From Paguma larvata (lineage: Eukaryota > Chordata > Mammalia > Carnivora > Viverridae): a DNA stretch of 64,000 nt. The stretch's first letter is position 1. Every line of letters starts with the position of its first letter. Below are positions 10,143 to 21,337 of the stretch, one piece after another. Below the pieces are notes generated by a model. That model worked only from the letters and a program-made list of their open reading frames with translations, had not been told where the DNA came from and did no database searches. The position numbers and the translations under genes are program-made. The stretch spans positions 47,223,030 to 47,287,029 of the forward strand of contig CM057841.1 in NCBI GenBank assembly GCA_030068075.1, read 5' to 3'.

Positions 10143-10352
10143 GGGGCACTTGGGTGGCTCAGTCAGTTAAACGTCTGATTTCAGCTCAGGTCATGATCTC
10201 ACAGTTCGTAGGTTCGAGCCCTGTATTGGGCTCTGTGCTAACAGCTCAGAGCCTGGAGTCCGCTTCAGATTCTGTGTCTCCCTCTCTCTCTGCCCCTCCC
10301 CTGCTCTGTCTCTCTCTCTCTCTCTTAAAAATAAGTAAAAAATGTTAAAAGA
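10143..10352 (+). mobile_element. CAN SINE, sense
   Basis: Head GGGGCACTTGGGTGGCTCAG, felid body GAGCCTGGAGTCCGCTTCAG, (CT)n and A-rich tail. Confidence 0.93.
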
Positions 10353-10429
10353 AAACCCACACTATCAAAATCAGTTTCTTTAAAAAAATATATGAAACTC
10401 ATGAAACTTATATTAGAAAACATTTTTCC

Positions 10430-10885
10430 AGGCTTTTCAGTTTAAGCTTTTGAATAGGCAATATAGTCATGAGACAAAATTTTAAGAATAAAGAGTCATG
10501 AAGTAAAAGTCTTCTTTCATCCTTATTCCTCATCTCTAATCCAACCTGCCTTATTCCCCGTGGGGCCACTTTTTATTGTCTCATATATCCTTCCATGGAA
10601 TATAGGTATATACAAGCAAATCTGAATATAGATTTATATACTCCCCTTAATATAGAAGATAGCATGAAATCACTGTCTTGTACTTTGCCTTTTTCTTTTA
10701 AATATACAAATATGTGTGTGTGTGTCTATGAATTGGGGAGCTTTCTATATATGCACACAGAGAAATTTGCCTCTCTCTCTCTGTGTCTCTCTCCCTCCCT
10801 TCTGCCACTATACTATGGAATACTGTAGTATTCCATAGTATGGCTATACCATAATTGTCGCCCATAAATTTTGCCCATCACTAAG
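10430..10885 (-). mobile_element. Probable ancient L1-type 3' sequence, antisense
   Basis: ATATCCTTCCATGGAATATA and TAGTATTCCATAGTATGG are typical of reverse-strand L1ME 3' regions. Contains a short GTGTGT run and a 14-bp-armed palindrome at 10810-10841. Classification is tentative. Confidence 0.4.
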
Positions 10886-10887
10886 GG

Positions 10888-11101
10888 ATTTTTTTTAATG
10901 TTTGTTTTTGAGAGGGAGAGGGAGAGTGCATGCCTGCAAGCGAGCAAAAAGGGTAGGGACAGAGAGAGAGGGAGACAAAGGGTCTGAAGTGGGCTCCGTG
11001 CTGACAGCAGAGAGCCCGACATGGGGCCAAACTCGTGAACCGTGAGATCATGACCTGAGCCAAAGTTGGATGCTTAACCACCTGACCCACTGCAGTGCCC
11101 C
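10888..11101 (-). mobile_element. CAN SINE, antisense
   Basis: T-rich tail at the left, GATCATGACCTGAGCCAAAG, ends CACTGCAGTGCCCC. Flanks CACTAAgGGATT / CACTAAaGGATT. Confidence 0.93.
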
Positions 11102-11473
11102 ACTAAAGGATTGGTTAATAAAGAAGTTAATCGCTTGATAGATAAATTATGATATCATTTGGAGGACACCAAGAGAGAAGCCAGGGGTAGAGCAACTTTC
11201 GCTATGAAGCAGTGTCAGAAGATACGGAGGCTGTCAGCTGAGGCTTGCCTGGAGGGTGAGTGGTAGCGCTCACCAGGTGGAGAGGAACACCGAGCCATCC
11301 TCTAACACTAGTGAAGATGACACCATTGCTGGCAGAATGCGTTGCTTCTAGAAGCGAGTCTAAGGCTTTCCCCCAGCCCACCACTTCTCCCTCAGGCTCC
11401 TCACTCAGCCCTCCCCTTTCCAAGGTTCCCTTCCAGTATTTCTGCCTCAACTGCCTTCTCTTTAAGAATCATC
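11102..11473. other. Unique sequence, no gene seen
   Basis: Short open frames on both strands (for example 11202-11450, 11260-11502) run into the next SINE and show no family features. Confidence 0.5.
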
Positions 11474-11690
11474 TGGGGCACCTGGGTGGCTCAGTCAGTT
11501 AAGCATCCTACATTGGCTCAAGTCATGATCTCATGATTTGTGAGTTGGAGCCCTGCGTTGGGCTCTGTGGTGACAACTCAGAGCCTGGGGCTTGCTTCAG
11601 ATTGTGTCTCCCTCCCTCTCTCTGCTCTCCCCTGCTGGCACTCTATCTCAAAAATAAATAAACATTAAAAAAAAATTAAAAAAAAGAAAA
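11474..11690 (+). mobile_element. CAN SINE, sense
   Basis: Head GGGGCACCTGGGTGGCTCAG. Flanking duplication AAGAAtCATC / AAGAAcCATC. Confidence 0.93.
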
Positions 11691-11819
11691 GAACCATCCA
11701 ATCCCAGGGGTTCCCATCTGCTAACTCCTCCCTTTCTGAGGCCATCTTATCCATATTTCAGTAACCGTAAGTTGATGATTTCTAGAAGTACATCTCTAGT
11801 CTAGACTTCTGAACTCTTT

Positions 11820-12036
11820 TCTGTTTTAATGTTTATTTGTGAGAGAGAGAGAGAGAAAGGCAGAGCGTGAGTTGGGGAGGGCTCAAGAGAGAGAGGGACA
11901 CACAGAATGTGAAGCAGGCTCCAGGCTCTGAGCTGTCAGCATAGAGCCTGATGTGGGACTTGAACTCACGAACTGTGAGATCATGATCCTGAGCCGAAGT
12001 CAGACGCTTAACTGACTGAGCCACCTGGCACCCCCT
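11820..12036 (-). mobile_element. CAN SINE, antisense
   Basis: TTTTAATGTTTATTTGTGAG tail side, head GAGCCACCTGGCACCCC at right. Target duplication GACTTCTGAACT on both sides. Confidence 0.94.
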
Positions 12037-13139
12037 GGACTTCTGAACTGCTGGCTTGCACACCCAGCTGCCTCCTCCCATCCACTTGGAGGTCTAAAAA
12101 GTACCACCAAGTTTTCATTCCACTCACATCTTCCAAATCTGGCCTTCGTCCACTGTACCCTCTCTCAGGAAGTGGCATCTCCAGCTGCACAAGCTAGAAA
12201 CCGAAGAGACCTCTTCAATACCTCCTTCACTTGCATTTCCCCATATACTCCCCAGTACCCCTTATATCTGGCCATTTCCATCTCTATAGACTGCTCACTC
12301 TAATCCAAATTATCACCGGCTACTACAGTCTCTTAACAACATCTATTCTGCCCTGCTGTCCTCTCAACATTGCAGCCGAAGTGTTTCATTTGTTTGTTTG
12401 TTTTTTAAATTTGAAATCGAATTTCGTCACCTGCCTAAATAATCACTTTCCATTGATTTCAAAATTCAACAAAATTGGAAGCTTTCAAAATGAAAAAAAA
12501 GAAACTTTCAAAGTGGACAGTGGACAGTATTTTGAAAAAATACTAAATGTAGTGAATGTAACCAAAAAAAAAAAAAAAAAGGCCTTTGCATGGCCTTCAG
12601 GGTCCTGCACTGTCTGACTCTGTCTGCTTTCCTCCGCTTTCACCTTGCACTAGGCACCTGCTAGCTTTGGGGTTTTTCCTGCTGCAAAGTCCTGCTCCCT
12701 CGTGCCATAGGCCTTTTGTTCACACTCTTCCCTCTGTCTGTATCATTAACTTCTATTCATTGTTCAAACCGCAACTTGTAGAAGTCTTCTGTTGATCCTT
12801 AGCTTTGGTCGGCTTTCTTTTCCTCATTGTTCTTATCTCCTTTTGTTATTATATATTCCCTTGAGTAGTTTCAACATTTGATTAATGTTTGTCTCCTTCA
12901 TTAGGCTATAAGCAACCTGAGTCTAGGGACTACCTGTTTTTGCTTATCATTGTCACACAGCGGTTAAATTCCGAATGAATGTATTGCTGCTGGTGCTGTG
13001 ACGAGAGTGAATGGCGCCTCTTCACTACCTTTAGTTACTACCACCCCCTTGGAGATACTGTAGATCACAGTCCTCTCTCTCACTCCTTGGGGAATGCTGC
13101 AGAGGAAGAAGCATCCACCAACCAAGAGCTTATGCTCCG
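12037..13139. other. Unique or old-repeat sequence, no gene seen
   Basis: The segment 12200-12800 (for example GCCTTTGCATGGCCTTCAGG, TGTTCAAACC) resembles an old mammalian interspersed repeat of uncertain family, antisense, with an A17 run near 12563. Nothing coding recognised. Confidence 0.4.
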
Positions 13140-13255
13140 GAGGCAGGGAGATCTGGGCCTGTCTAGACTCTGCCATCTGCCAGCTGTGGATGCTTGGGCA
13201 AGTCCCTTTATTTCTCTAAACCTTAGTTTCCCAGTCTCTGAAAAAGGGTTACCTC
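13140..13255 (-). mobile_element. MIR fragment
   Basis: CTGCCAGCTGTGGATGCTTGG followed by GGCAAGTCCCTTTATTTCTC and AAACCTTAGTTTCCCAGTC is the conserved MIR core in reverse orientation. Confidence 0.75.
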
Positions 13256-13480
13256 TTTTTTTTTTTTTTTAATGTTTTTTGTTTATTCTTAAGAGATATA
13301 CAGACATAGCATGAGCAGGAGGAGGACAGAGAGAGAGGGAGACACAGAATCCGAAGCAGGTTCCAGGCTCTGATGAGCCATCAGCACAGAGCCTGACGCG
13401 GGGCCCGAACTCACAGACCATGAGATCATGACCCCGAGCCAAAGTCGGCTGCTCAACCAACTGAGCCACCCAGGCGCCCC
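13256..13480 (-). mobile_element. CAN SINE, antisense
   Basis: T-run at the left, head GAGCCACCCAGGCGCCCC at the right. It split the MIR and duplicated GAAAaAGGGTTACCTCTT, which reappears as GAAAgAGGGTTACCTCTT at its right. Confidence 0.95.
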
Positions 13481-13781
13481 TGAAAGAGGGTTACCTCTTA
13501 CCTCTTAAAGTTGGTTTTTGTTGTTGGTGGTGGTGGTTTTTCGTCATACTCACTACATTAATAGTTTTTCAAAAAATTATCTGATACATTGTCCATTTTG
13601 AAAATTTCTTCCCCCCCACCGCCATTTTGAAAGTATCTAATATTCCCCATCATGGCTTTTTTAGCATTTCTTTTTTGAATCTGGATCCAATCGAAGTTTA
13701 CCCATTGCATTTTGATGTCCTATTTCTTTAGCCCTCTTTAATTGAAAGCAGTGCATTTGTCTTTAAAAAACTGTTTGTCTT

Positions 13782-13905
13782 CGGGGTACCTGGCTGGCTC
13801 AGTCAGAGGAGCATGCCACTCTTGATCTCAGGGTCCAAGGTTCTAGCCTCATATTGGGTGTAGGGATTACTAACGTAAATAAATAAATACACTTAAAAAG
13901 ATTTT
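13782..13905 (+). mobile_element. Short older CAN SINE
   Basis: GGGGTACCTGGCTGGCTCAG head, GGTTCTAGCCTCATATTGGG, then a direct AAATAAATAAATA tail without the felid CT body, like the copy in the TAT 3' UTR. Confidence 0.85.
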
Positions 13906-13979
13906 TTTTAAAGTTTGCCTTTTATGATATCGACAGTTTTGAAGAGTCCGGGCCCATTGTCTGACAGACTGTGCATGTT

Positions 13980-14677
13980 CAGCACTTGATTGCTGCCTTA
14001 TGATGAGATTCTGGTCAAACATTTTTTTGGCAAGAGGACCACGTCAATGATGATGTGTGCTTCCTCATACACGCCACCAGGAGGCATGCGATACCAGTTT
14101 GTCTCATGATTAATGATGCCGAATTCGATCACACAGTTAAGGTGGCATTAACCTAACACAGTTGTGCTGGGGAGATTCGACGAAAGAATGTACCCAAAGG
14201 GTCTGGCCCATAAACCTTACTTCTTACTCTTTCCCCTTCAACTTTCACTTTGGGGCAAATACATAACATTTCCAACTATACTTTCCTACCACAAGTGCCT
14301 CTTGGTGGGACTGGTAGTTATCACTAATTTGAGACTGTTTTTAAAAGAATATTTTATTATGAAACTTTCATACCTACAGAAAAGTAGAGAGAGTAGTATA
14401 ATGCATCTCAATGTATTCATCACACAGTTCCCAAAATTATCACCATTTTGCCAATTTGTTTCCTCTTTTTCTTTTCTGGTGTATTTTAAAGCAAATCCAA
14501 GATATATAAATTCATCCATAAGTACTTTAGTATGATACATCATTAATAGAGACTATGTATGTATGTATATTTACACATACGTACAGCATAACCATGATGC
14601 CATTATAAAATCTAACAAAATTAAAAATAATTTCAATGTTGTCTAAGAACCAAGCCATATTCAAAGCTTTGGAATTA
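13980..14677 (-). mobile_element. Very old L1 (L1ME-like), antisense
   Basis: GATGATGTGTGCTTCCTCAT, ACAGTTAAGGTGGC, then CATACCTACAGAAAAGTAGA are characteristic of the reverse strand of ancient L1 3' regions. A central part may be unrelated. Confidence 0.55.
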
Positions 14678-14885
14678 ATTTTTTTTCTTTCAAGTTTATT
14701 TATTTGAGAGAGACAGAGACCGTGTGAATGGAGGAGGGGCAGAGAGAGAAGGAGAGAGACAGAATCCCAAGCAGGCATCACGCTGCCAGCGCAGAGCCTG
14801 ATGCAGGGCTCAAACCCACAAACCCACGAGATCATGACCTGAGCCAAAACCAAGAGTCAGACACTCGATTGACTGAGCCCCCCAG
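14678..14885 (-). mobile_element. CAN SINE, antisense
   Basis: TTCAAGTTTATTTATTTGAG, GATCATGACCTGAGCCAAAA, ends TTGACTGAGCCCCCCAG. Head slightly eroded. Confidence 0.9.
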
Positions 14886-15542
14886 CTTTATTTTTTGAGC
14901 CTCTCTTCTTTTTCTTAACACACAGGTCCCCATGTGGAAGCACTGCATAGACTGTTACACAGACTTCGATCTCACCTTATATATACATATATTTGTCTCT
15001 TTAGGCAAGAGATGTGCAGTTAAAAGCACAGATGAACCAGTCTGTGGAGGTGCAGCCCAAGAATTTGTAACTTTGGTACGCACTCAGGTGATGGACGCTC
15101 GGCCCGTGGCTGCCTTAGAAGTTAGTTCTAGTCATGAGAAATGAGAGGAGTGGTTAGAGAGTGTCAGAACAGTTTGTTCCTGCTTTCGTCCTGGACTCAG
15201 CATGTTGTTGTGGAATTTGGCCAGTCAACCATAAGGTATTTATTGAGCATCTGCTATCCAGACAAGGCAGAAACATCCTATCTGAAGAAGGAAGACAGAA
15301 AATAAACATGCAAATAACTGAGACACCTGTAGGTACTGAGAAGGTTTATAAAGAATTGCCAAAGAATGCAATAGACCCGTGTTTTCCTTGTTTTAATTTT
15401 TACCTCTTTTCCTTTTTCTTTTTTTCTCTCTCTCCTCTGCTTTCCCTTTGTTCTCCCTTTCTAACGCCCCTGCCCCTGAAGCCTAACTAGCAGGAGGTGT
15501 CTTTCAGGACTTACAAAGATAACTCTCAAAAGAACCGTTTCA
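14886..15542. other. Unique sequence, no gene seen
   Basis: Contains short open frames (14932-15144, 15161-15490) with no recognisable domain and a CT-rich patch near 15400-15470. Confidence 0.5.
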
Positions 15543-15768
15543 GGGGCACCTGGGTGGCTCAGTTGGTTAAGCGGCCGACTTCGGTTCAGGTCAGATCTCA
15601 CGGTCTGTGAGTTCGAGCCCCGCGTCGGGCTCTGTGTTGATGGCTCAGAGCCTGGAGCCTGCTTCAGATTCTGTGTCTCCGTCTCTCTCTGCCCTTCTCC
15701 TGCTCATACTCTGTCTCTATGTCTCTCAAAAGTAAATAAACGTTAAAAAAAAAATTAAAAAGAAAAAA
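15543..15768 (+). mobile_element. CAN SINE, sense
   Basis: Head GGGGCACCTGGGTGGCTCAG and a full felid body close to consensus. Flanking duplication AAAGAAcCGTTTCA / AAAGAAcTGTTTCA. Confidence 0.95.
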
Positions 15769-16289
15769 AGAACTGTTTCAGTAGCCACCAAAGTAAGATT
15801 GCACCAACAATCATGAGAAAGAGGCATGAAAACCCCAACATAACCCACTCATTCCGGCTGCAGATGACAGCCATCACAGATAAAGAAAAATTGCACCTGG
15901 GGCAACGTCATAACCACACGCCCCCTCCTCTGTGCCTTGTACAGAAGAATTCCAGTCATGCTTCAGCTCAGGGAGTTAACATTGCGAGGGGCTACCTGAC
16001 ACACACCGGCTAAATGTCCGAGTCACTTTAACTATTTTTTGTTCCTTGACAAAATATAGAAGAAATCATTTGAAGAGGGAAAGACTTGTGGGAAAATGTC
16101 TCTGAGGAGGATTCTAAATAACGTTGAGACTAAGTAATGAGAAGGAGATCAGCGTCAGATAATTTGGGGTAAAATGTTCCAAGTAGAAACCACAAGTGCA
16201 AAGGCCAGAAAATTGGTGGAAAGAAGAGAGCGTGGATAGGAGAGAGTGAATGAGAGAAGGGCTGTGTGGGCCGGGAAACCCCTGGAGGT
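15769..16289. other. Unique sequence, no gene seen
   Basis: No supported exon or repeat. It ends where the antisense L1 begins. Confidence 0.5.
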
Positions 16290-16697
16290 TTCTCTTTTGT
16301 TTGTCTTAATGGCTTTATTGAGATGTAATTCCAATATAATTCATCCATTTAAAGTATACAGTTCTGTGGTTTTTAGTATACTCACAGAATTGTGTGACTA
16401 TTACCACCATCAATTTTCAAACATTTTTTATCACCCCCCAAAGAAATCCCGTACCCATTAATGTTCACTTTCTACCCTCACACCTCATTCTCACCCCCAG
16501 TCCTAGGCTGTCTAGTCCTAATCTATTTTCCATCTGCATTAATTTGCCTGTTCTGGACATTTCATGTATATGGAATCATACAATATATGATCTTCAGTGT
16601 TTTTATTTTCTCATGATGTCTTTAACAGGATGTTTTCAAGATTCATCCATGCTGTAGTATGTGTCAGTACTTTCTTTTTTATGGCAGGATATTACAC

Positions 16698-16700
<3 letters not shown>

Positions 16701-16736
<36 letters not shown>
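16701..16736 (+). repeat. (AC)n microsatellite
   Basis: Eighteen uninterrupted AC units inside the antisense L1. Confidence 0.98.
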
Positions 16737-16738
<2 letters not shown>

Positions 16739-17406
16739 CTTTTGTCTATCCATTTATTGGTTGATGAACCCAGATGAACATCTAGGTTGTTTCCGTTTTT
16801 GGTTAGTATCAGTAATGTTGCTATACACATTCACATACAGGTTTTTGTGTGGGTATGTGTTTTCATTTTCCTTGAGTGTATACCTATGAATGGAATTGCT
16901 AGGTCACATGGTGACTCTGTTTAACCTTTCAAGGAACTGCAAAGCATTTATTGTCTGTCTTTTTTACTTTAGCCGTCATGGTGGGTATCTCATTGTGGTT
17001 TTGATTTGCAACTCCCTAATGACTGATGATTTTGAACATCTTTTCATATGCGTATTGGCCATTTGTATATCTTCTTTGGAGAACTGTCTATTCCCCTCCT
17101 TTGCCCATTTTAAAACTGGATTATTTTTCTTTTTATTGTTGAAGTGTAACAGTTCTTTGTGTATTCTGGGTATAAGTTCCTTTTCAAATATATAATTTGC
17201 AGATATTTTCTCTCATTCTGTGGGTTATCTTTTCACTTTCTTGATGGTGTCCTTTGAGCGTAGAAGTTTTTAATTTTGGTTAAGTCCACCTCATCTCTTT
17301 TTCTTAGTTGCTTGTGCTTTTGGTGTCATATCTAAGAAACCATTGCCCAACCAAAGATCACGAAGATTTACTTTTATGTTTTCTTCTAAGAGTTTCATAG
17401 TCTTAA

Positions 17407-17705
17407 CTTTTTTAAAAAATAATTTATTGTCAAATTAGTTTCCATACAACACCCAGTGCTTATCCCAGCAAGTGCCCTCCTCTGTGCCCATCACCCACTC
17501 TCTCCCCTCCCACACCCCCCTCTTCCCTCAGTTTGTTCTTAGTCTTTGAGAGTCTCTTATGTTATGTCTTCCTCCCTCTCTGTGGCTTTTTCTCCCCCCT
17601 CCCTTCGTCCCCTCCCCCCCTGGTTTTCTGTTAGGTCTCACAAAGCCTACCTATGCGTGGAAACATATGGCATCTGTCTTTCTCTGCCTGACTTATTATA
17701 GTGTT
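17407..17705 (-). mobile_element. Younger 5'-truncated carnivore L1 3' end, antisense, nested
   Basis: AATAATTTATTGTCAAATTA, CACCCAGTGCTTATCCCAGC and GAGAGTCTCTTATGTTATGT form the 3' terminus of the young carnivore L1 seen again at 38597 and 48929. Flanks GTCTTAACTtTT / GTGTTAACTcTT suggest a target duplication. Confidence 0.85.
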
Positions 17706-17765
17706 AACTCTTACATATAGACCTATGATTCATTTGAGTTAATTTTTGTATATGGTGTGAGGTAG

Positions 17766-18367
17766 TGTAAGGGTCGAGACCCCAAATACCCAAGAAAAGA
17801 AAGTTCCAGACGCCGAGGCTGCAAAAGCATAGGAGATTTATTAGCTAGCTCGAGCTAGGGTCCAAAACCCAGAGCACCAGCGCAGTGGCCTCTTTTAGGG
17901 TAAGGACCCCTGCTCTCGGGATTCAGTTCTCTTTTTATAACATTTGTAGGGTTACGTGAGCTGTCTCTGCCCCTTCTCTTTGTTCTTTTGAGTCCAGTTG
18001 GCCGTGTCTTTCTTCTGATTGGCTCGTTTAAATTCGGGGCCTTTCAGTTGGGGGGGGGCGGGGGCGGGCTTCCTTTGTTAGTCTCATGAGGCGGGTCAAA
18101 CTGGCTCTCCCTGAGAAACAGAAACTCCAGGAGGTACAGGAAACGTAAACTGAAAGCTTTTAACCTATATCACAGAAACTGAAAGCTTTTAACATATATC
18201 ACAGAAACTCCAGGAGGTACAGGAAATGTAAACTGAAAGCTTTTAACCTATATCACAGAAACTGAAAGCTTTTAACATATATCACAGAAACTCCAGGAGG
18301 TACAGGAGATGTAAACTGAAAGCTTTTAACCTATATCACAGAAACTGAAAGCTTTTAACCTCCTTCA
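17766..18367 (-). repeat. Provirus 3' LTR (602 bp)
   Basis: On the - strand it runs from TGAAGGAGG to CCCTTACA. U3 carries three 83-bp direct repeats (starts at 18125, 18208, 18291), each with a doubled GAAAGCTTTTAACCTATATC motif. A CCAAT box lies near 18019, a TATAAAAAG box near 17932-17940 and an AATAAA poly(A) signal near 17836-17841. It differs from the 5' LTR by about four substitutions, a one-base gap and a G-rich indel near 18048-18066. Confidence 0.95.
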
Positions 18368-18385
18368 TTTCCCCCTTTTCTTTTT
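18368..18385 (-). promoter_or_regulatory. Polypurine tract (plus-strand primer)
   Basis: Immediately inside the 3' LTR the - strand reads AAAAGAAAAGGGGGAAA, the standard retroviral polypurine tract abutting the TG of U3. Confidence 0.9.
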
Positions 18386-18472
18386 ATTTACGAGCATTCT
18401 TGCTCGTACATAGGGTTTAGCTGGTGATATTGCTGTCTCATGACCATCAGCTGAACCGTGCTAACCCGTTCC

Positions 18473-20036
18473 TTAATAAAAGCTATGTCTATTTAAGATG
18501 CAGGGACCAAAGGTAAGGATAAGGATAAGTATAAGCAGTGGTCCGAGCAGGGTTGAAACCAGAGTAGTTAACCAAGGGGATGCGTTAAACCAAGACTCAA
18601 ACCAGCCTTCCCTCTGTTCTCGTTCTCGTTTACGCCGGGCCAGTCTTCTCGAACTTTGGCCATTGATTCTCGGACCACTCCAGTGTGGTCAGCATAAAAA
18701 CAACATTCTTCTCCCAAAGCTGCACATAAACCCCCTTGTTGGAGGAAGACTAGATCTAGCCCCCTTCGGTTCTGTAGGACTACTTCAGAAAGAGAGGTCA
18801 GAGATTTTTCTAGGTGCGAGATTGATTCTTCAATTCTGGCTATATCTTCATCAATGGCTGCCCTTAGGCTGTTGAATCCCCGGTGCTGCACGGCTAGTGA
18901 TGAGATCCCTGTTCCTGCCCCTATGGCACCAAGGCCAAATAAGGTGGCCAAGGTTATGGCTGTGAAGGGCTCTCTTTTTGTTCTTATTGGCTCTCTCACC
19001 TCTGTCCCTTCTGTCCATAGATCATACAAAACATATTCTCGGTGGTAAATAACCTTTGGAAACACCAATACCATGATACAATATTCTATTGATGGATTAA
19101 AAACATCCCTGTTAACACACGGAGTGAGCCCTGTCTTAGAACAAACCCACCACCCATTAAGGGCTGGAATTATCCACTTAGATTCATTTATAGAGTAATT
19201 AGTCAGGGCACAGAGCTGGATATGGCTAGAGGGGACTTTTCCTATACAAGTGCCATTGCCAGCGACTGTTTGCAGTGTGAGGCCGGGGCCCTTTCGATCC
19301 CACCTGCAGGCTGCTGGCGACGCTTCTCCTGATTGCGAAAAAGGGGCAGCTAGACCTACAGCTTCGTAGAAGGGGGGTTTTATATCATAACATAACCAGC
19401 ATGCCTTTGTCGCCTCAGGCTCCGAACGGTTTAAGGCCTCATACGCTGCTGTTAGCAATTTCCATAGGGGGTCTATGTCTTCTAGGGCCTGATTTTCTTG
19501 GACAGCTTGTGTCCTTGCCCCTTGGGTAAGGACGGGGGTCTTGCTGGAGGGAGTGGTGGAGATCTGCCTGGGTATAGGCTTTCCTCTTTTTCCCTCTAAT
19601 ACCTGATTTGGCCCTACCGGTTGCATAAGAGGGGAGACTTTCAATTTTATTTGAATGGCAGTCCCAAAGAGGGGATGTTGATATAAGTAGAGTCCCCAAG
19701 TGAGTCCTGAGACCCATCGCCTGTCCTTTTTTTTCCTTCCTCTGTAAACCTTACACAGATAAGGTTACAGTCATCATAATACCAGGTCCGGGTACATGGT
19801 CAGACATAGGACATTTCAATCAATTGGGGTTTTACTTTCTATTTCCGTTCCCCATCATTGGTGGTGACACAGCTCCAGGCTGCACAGTAGAAGTTTTCAA
19901 TCCCCTCCACATGTGCACCTCATTGCCCCCATCCTATATCCCGGACATGCATAAAGTCCATTTCTATTTATTGACACCCTCCTTCGATATTGTCTCCATT
20001 TACCTTCCTCCATTTTTTCTAATGGGCTAACTTTTT
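18473..20036 (-). pseudogene. Gammaretrovirus-like env relic (SU C-terminal part plus TM)
   Basis: Envelope remnant lacking its start and N-terminal receptor-binding part. The main open stretch (18568-19644, 358 codons) is in order: an SU CXXC motif CWLC at residues 82-85, the furin-type site RTKR at 221-224 (18973-18984), a hydrophobic fusion peptide, the coiled-coil and conserved QNRRGLD region at 291-297, and CX6CC at 307-315. A frameshift near 18600-18630 then moves the membrane anchor into another frame, which stops at 18473-18475, leaving almost no cytoplasmic tail. An upstream SU piece (19897-20030) is in a different frame. No signal peptide or env start remains. It is a dead gene whose TM ectodomain is best kept. 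Closest in style to the MLV/GALV/FeLV group. Confidence 0.9.
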
Positions 20037-20039
20037 TTT

Positions 20040-20262
20040 TTTTTTTTAACTGAAATATAGATCCACCCACCATGACCATATTTTCCTGGCTTAATCTCTG
20101 TAAAATCTATTTCCCAATAACGTCCGGGTTGCCTCCCCCGTTCCCTGGTGCCTGTGTGGGCGCCCCCGGACCTTCCCTGGTCTTGTAACCTGGCAGACAC
20201 GACAGCTGCTTGGGAATATTTCTTAAAATCTCTCTCCCGAGGTAGGCTAGCCAGAGTCAATT
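20040..20262 (-). pseudogene. Gammaretroviral integrase fragment
   Basis: An open stretch containing GRYWEIDFTEIKPGKYGHGG matches the start of the gammaretroviral integrase catalytic core with its first aspartate. Downstream it collapses into a poly-A run (20031-20047 on + as T) that joins env SU, so the rest of integrase and the env N-terminus are deleted. Confidence 0.8.
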
Positions 20263-20639
20263 AGCTCCAATCATCACAGTTATTAATCCAGGGAATGAAT
20301 GAGAAGTCCTCACATATAGCTAGAGTAACCAGATTATAGAAGGAGAAATAGTGATAGACAAAGAGAGAGTTTCTTATATTAAGCCAACACGAAGTCGTCT
20401 AGCCTCAATTTCCTACCACAGTCCTGACTTGAAACCCACAGCAATAATCACATTCCTGAGGGTCTGGCATCAGTCTAAATAGATCAAAATACATTTTAAA
20501 CTCTTCAGAGATTTTATTTCCATGATCCTCAAGTATGGCAGCATATGCTGGTTTAATAGGGGAAGAAGCTCTGGAGCCACTCTTATTATTATTATTATTA
20601 TTTTTTATGGCCCGTCTTCTTCAGAATATTAAGATAAAT
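20263..20639. other. Unassigned sequence within the provirus
   Basis: Lies between the gammaretroviral integrase scrap and the possible class II LTR. It includes (ATT)n at 20580-20602. I could not match it to any retroviral gene. It could be LTR or non-coding leader sequence. Confidence 0.35.
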
Positions 20640-20933
20640 CTCAAATCAACACAGAGGCCCAGTGACCCTATAGCCAGGTGTCCTGGCGACTCTTACCTGA
20701 CCGTTGCCTGTCTTAGGTTGCCCCCCGCTGTGAGGAGTCTTACCCGTCATTGGCTAACCGGCCCTCCTTCAGAGTCAGACCAGCCATTATGTTCTCGTCG
20801 TATTACAACCTGGCATTTGCTTCAAGGCATCCCCATCCACCGATGAGGGTCCCAGTCTAGGGCACTGCCTTATGGGCCTGAGTCTTTTCCTTAGGTACAG
20901 GTTACCAGGGCCAGTATCTTCTGGTCTCCAGCA
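20640..20933 (-). repeat. Possible class II retroviral LTR edge
   Basis: On the - strand a purine tract AAAAGGGGAGA (20934-20944) is followed by TGCTGGAGACC, which looks like a polypurine tract abutting an LTR start. This is just downstream of a class II env-TM remnant, where a 3' LTR belongs. The far LTR end is not identified and no partner 5' LTR was seen. Confidence 0.35.
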
Positions 20934-20945
20934 TCTCCCCTTTTC

Positions 20946-21240
20946 CTGTTGAAACAGATTTTTATGCTGCCCCTAAAATTCTAAAGATAACAAAATTAGA
21001 ATAGAAACTCTGATATTGATCATCATGGAAACAAAAAAAGTGATGAACAAAGTTAGAAACATTATTATCCAGACCCCCAGTATGTGTTTCTATACTTTAT
21101 CCCAGGAATGTTCAGTCTTATTAAAACACAAAGGAGTAACAAACCCACTTTCAGGTCACATGAGAGCATCACTGATCTCCTGGATGACTTGTACTAATGC
21201 AATTAGATAAAACACAATCGGAATAAGAAATATAACCTCG
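20946..21240 (-). pseudogene. Class II (betaretrovirus-like) env TM remnant
   Basis: The - strand shows an ALVQVIQEISDALM stretch, then FNKTEHSWDKV, then a hydrophobic run resembling a membrane anchor, with stops between. The pattern resembles betaretroviral TM proteins, unlike the gammaretroviral TM at 18600-18900. Weakly supported by eye. Confidence 0.45.
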
Positions 21241-21337
21241 TTCATTTCTACCCTAAATTTCCCAGAAGACTAAAGTACAAAAGAACATATGAGGCCTGGA
21301 CACAGGCTGAAACAACATAGAGAAAACGTCTCAGGGG

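Larger units (their letters stand above)
16290..17765 (-). mobile_element. Old L1, antisense, left part (host of the provirus)
   Basis: TTAATGGCTTTATTGAGATG, TTCATCCATGCTGTAGTATG and CCTAATGACTGATGATTTTG are reverse-strand L1 3' UTR and ORF2 landmarks. It is interrupted by a younger L1 tail (17407-17705) and then by the provirus. The L1 text resumes at 26582 in register, as expected for a clean insertion. Confidence 0.9.

Noticed and set aside
18094..18367. Spaced repeats as a CRISPR-like array
   Set aside because: The 83-bp repeats are direct U3 enhancer duplications in an LTR and occur identically in the partner LTR. The genome is eukaryotic.
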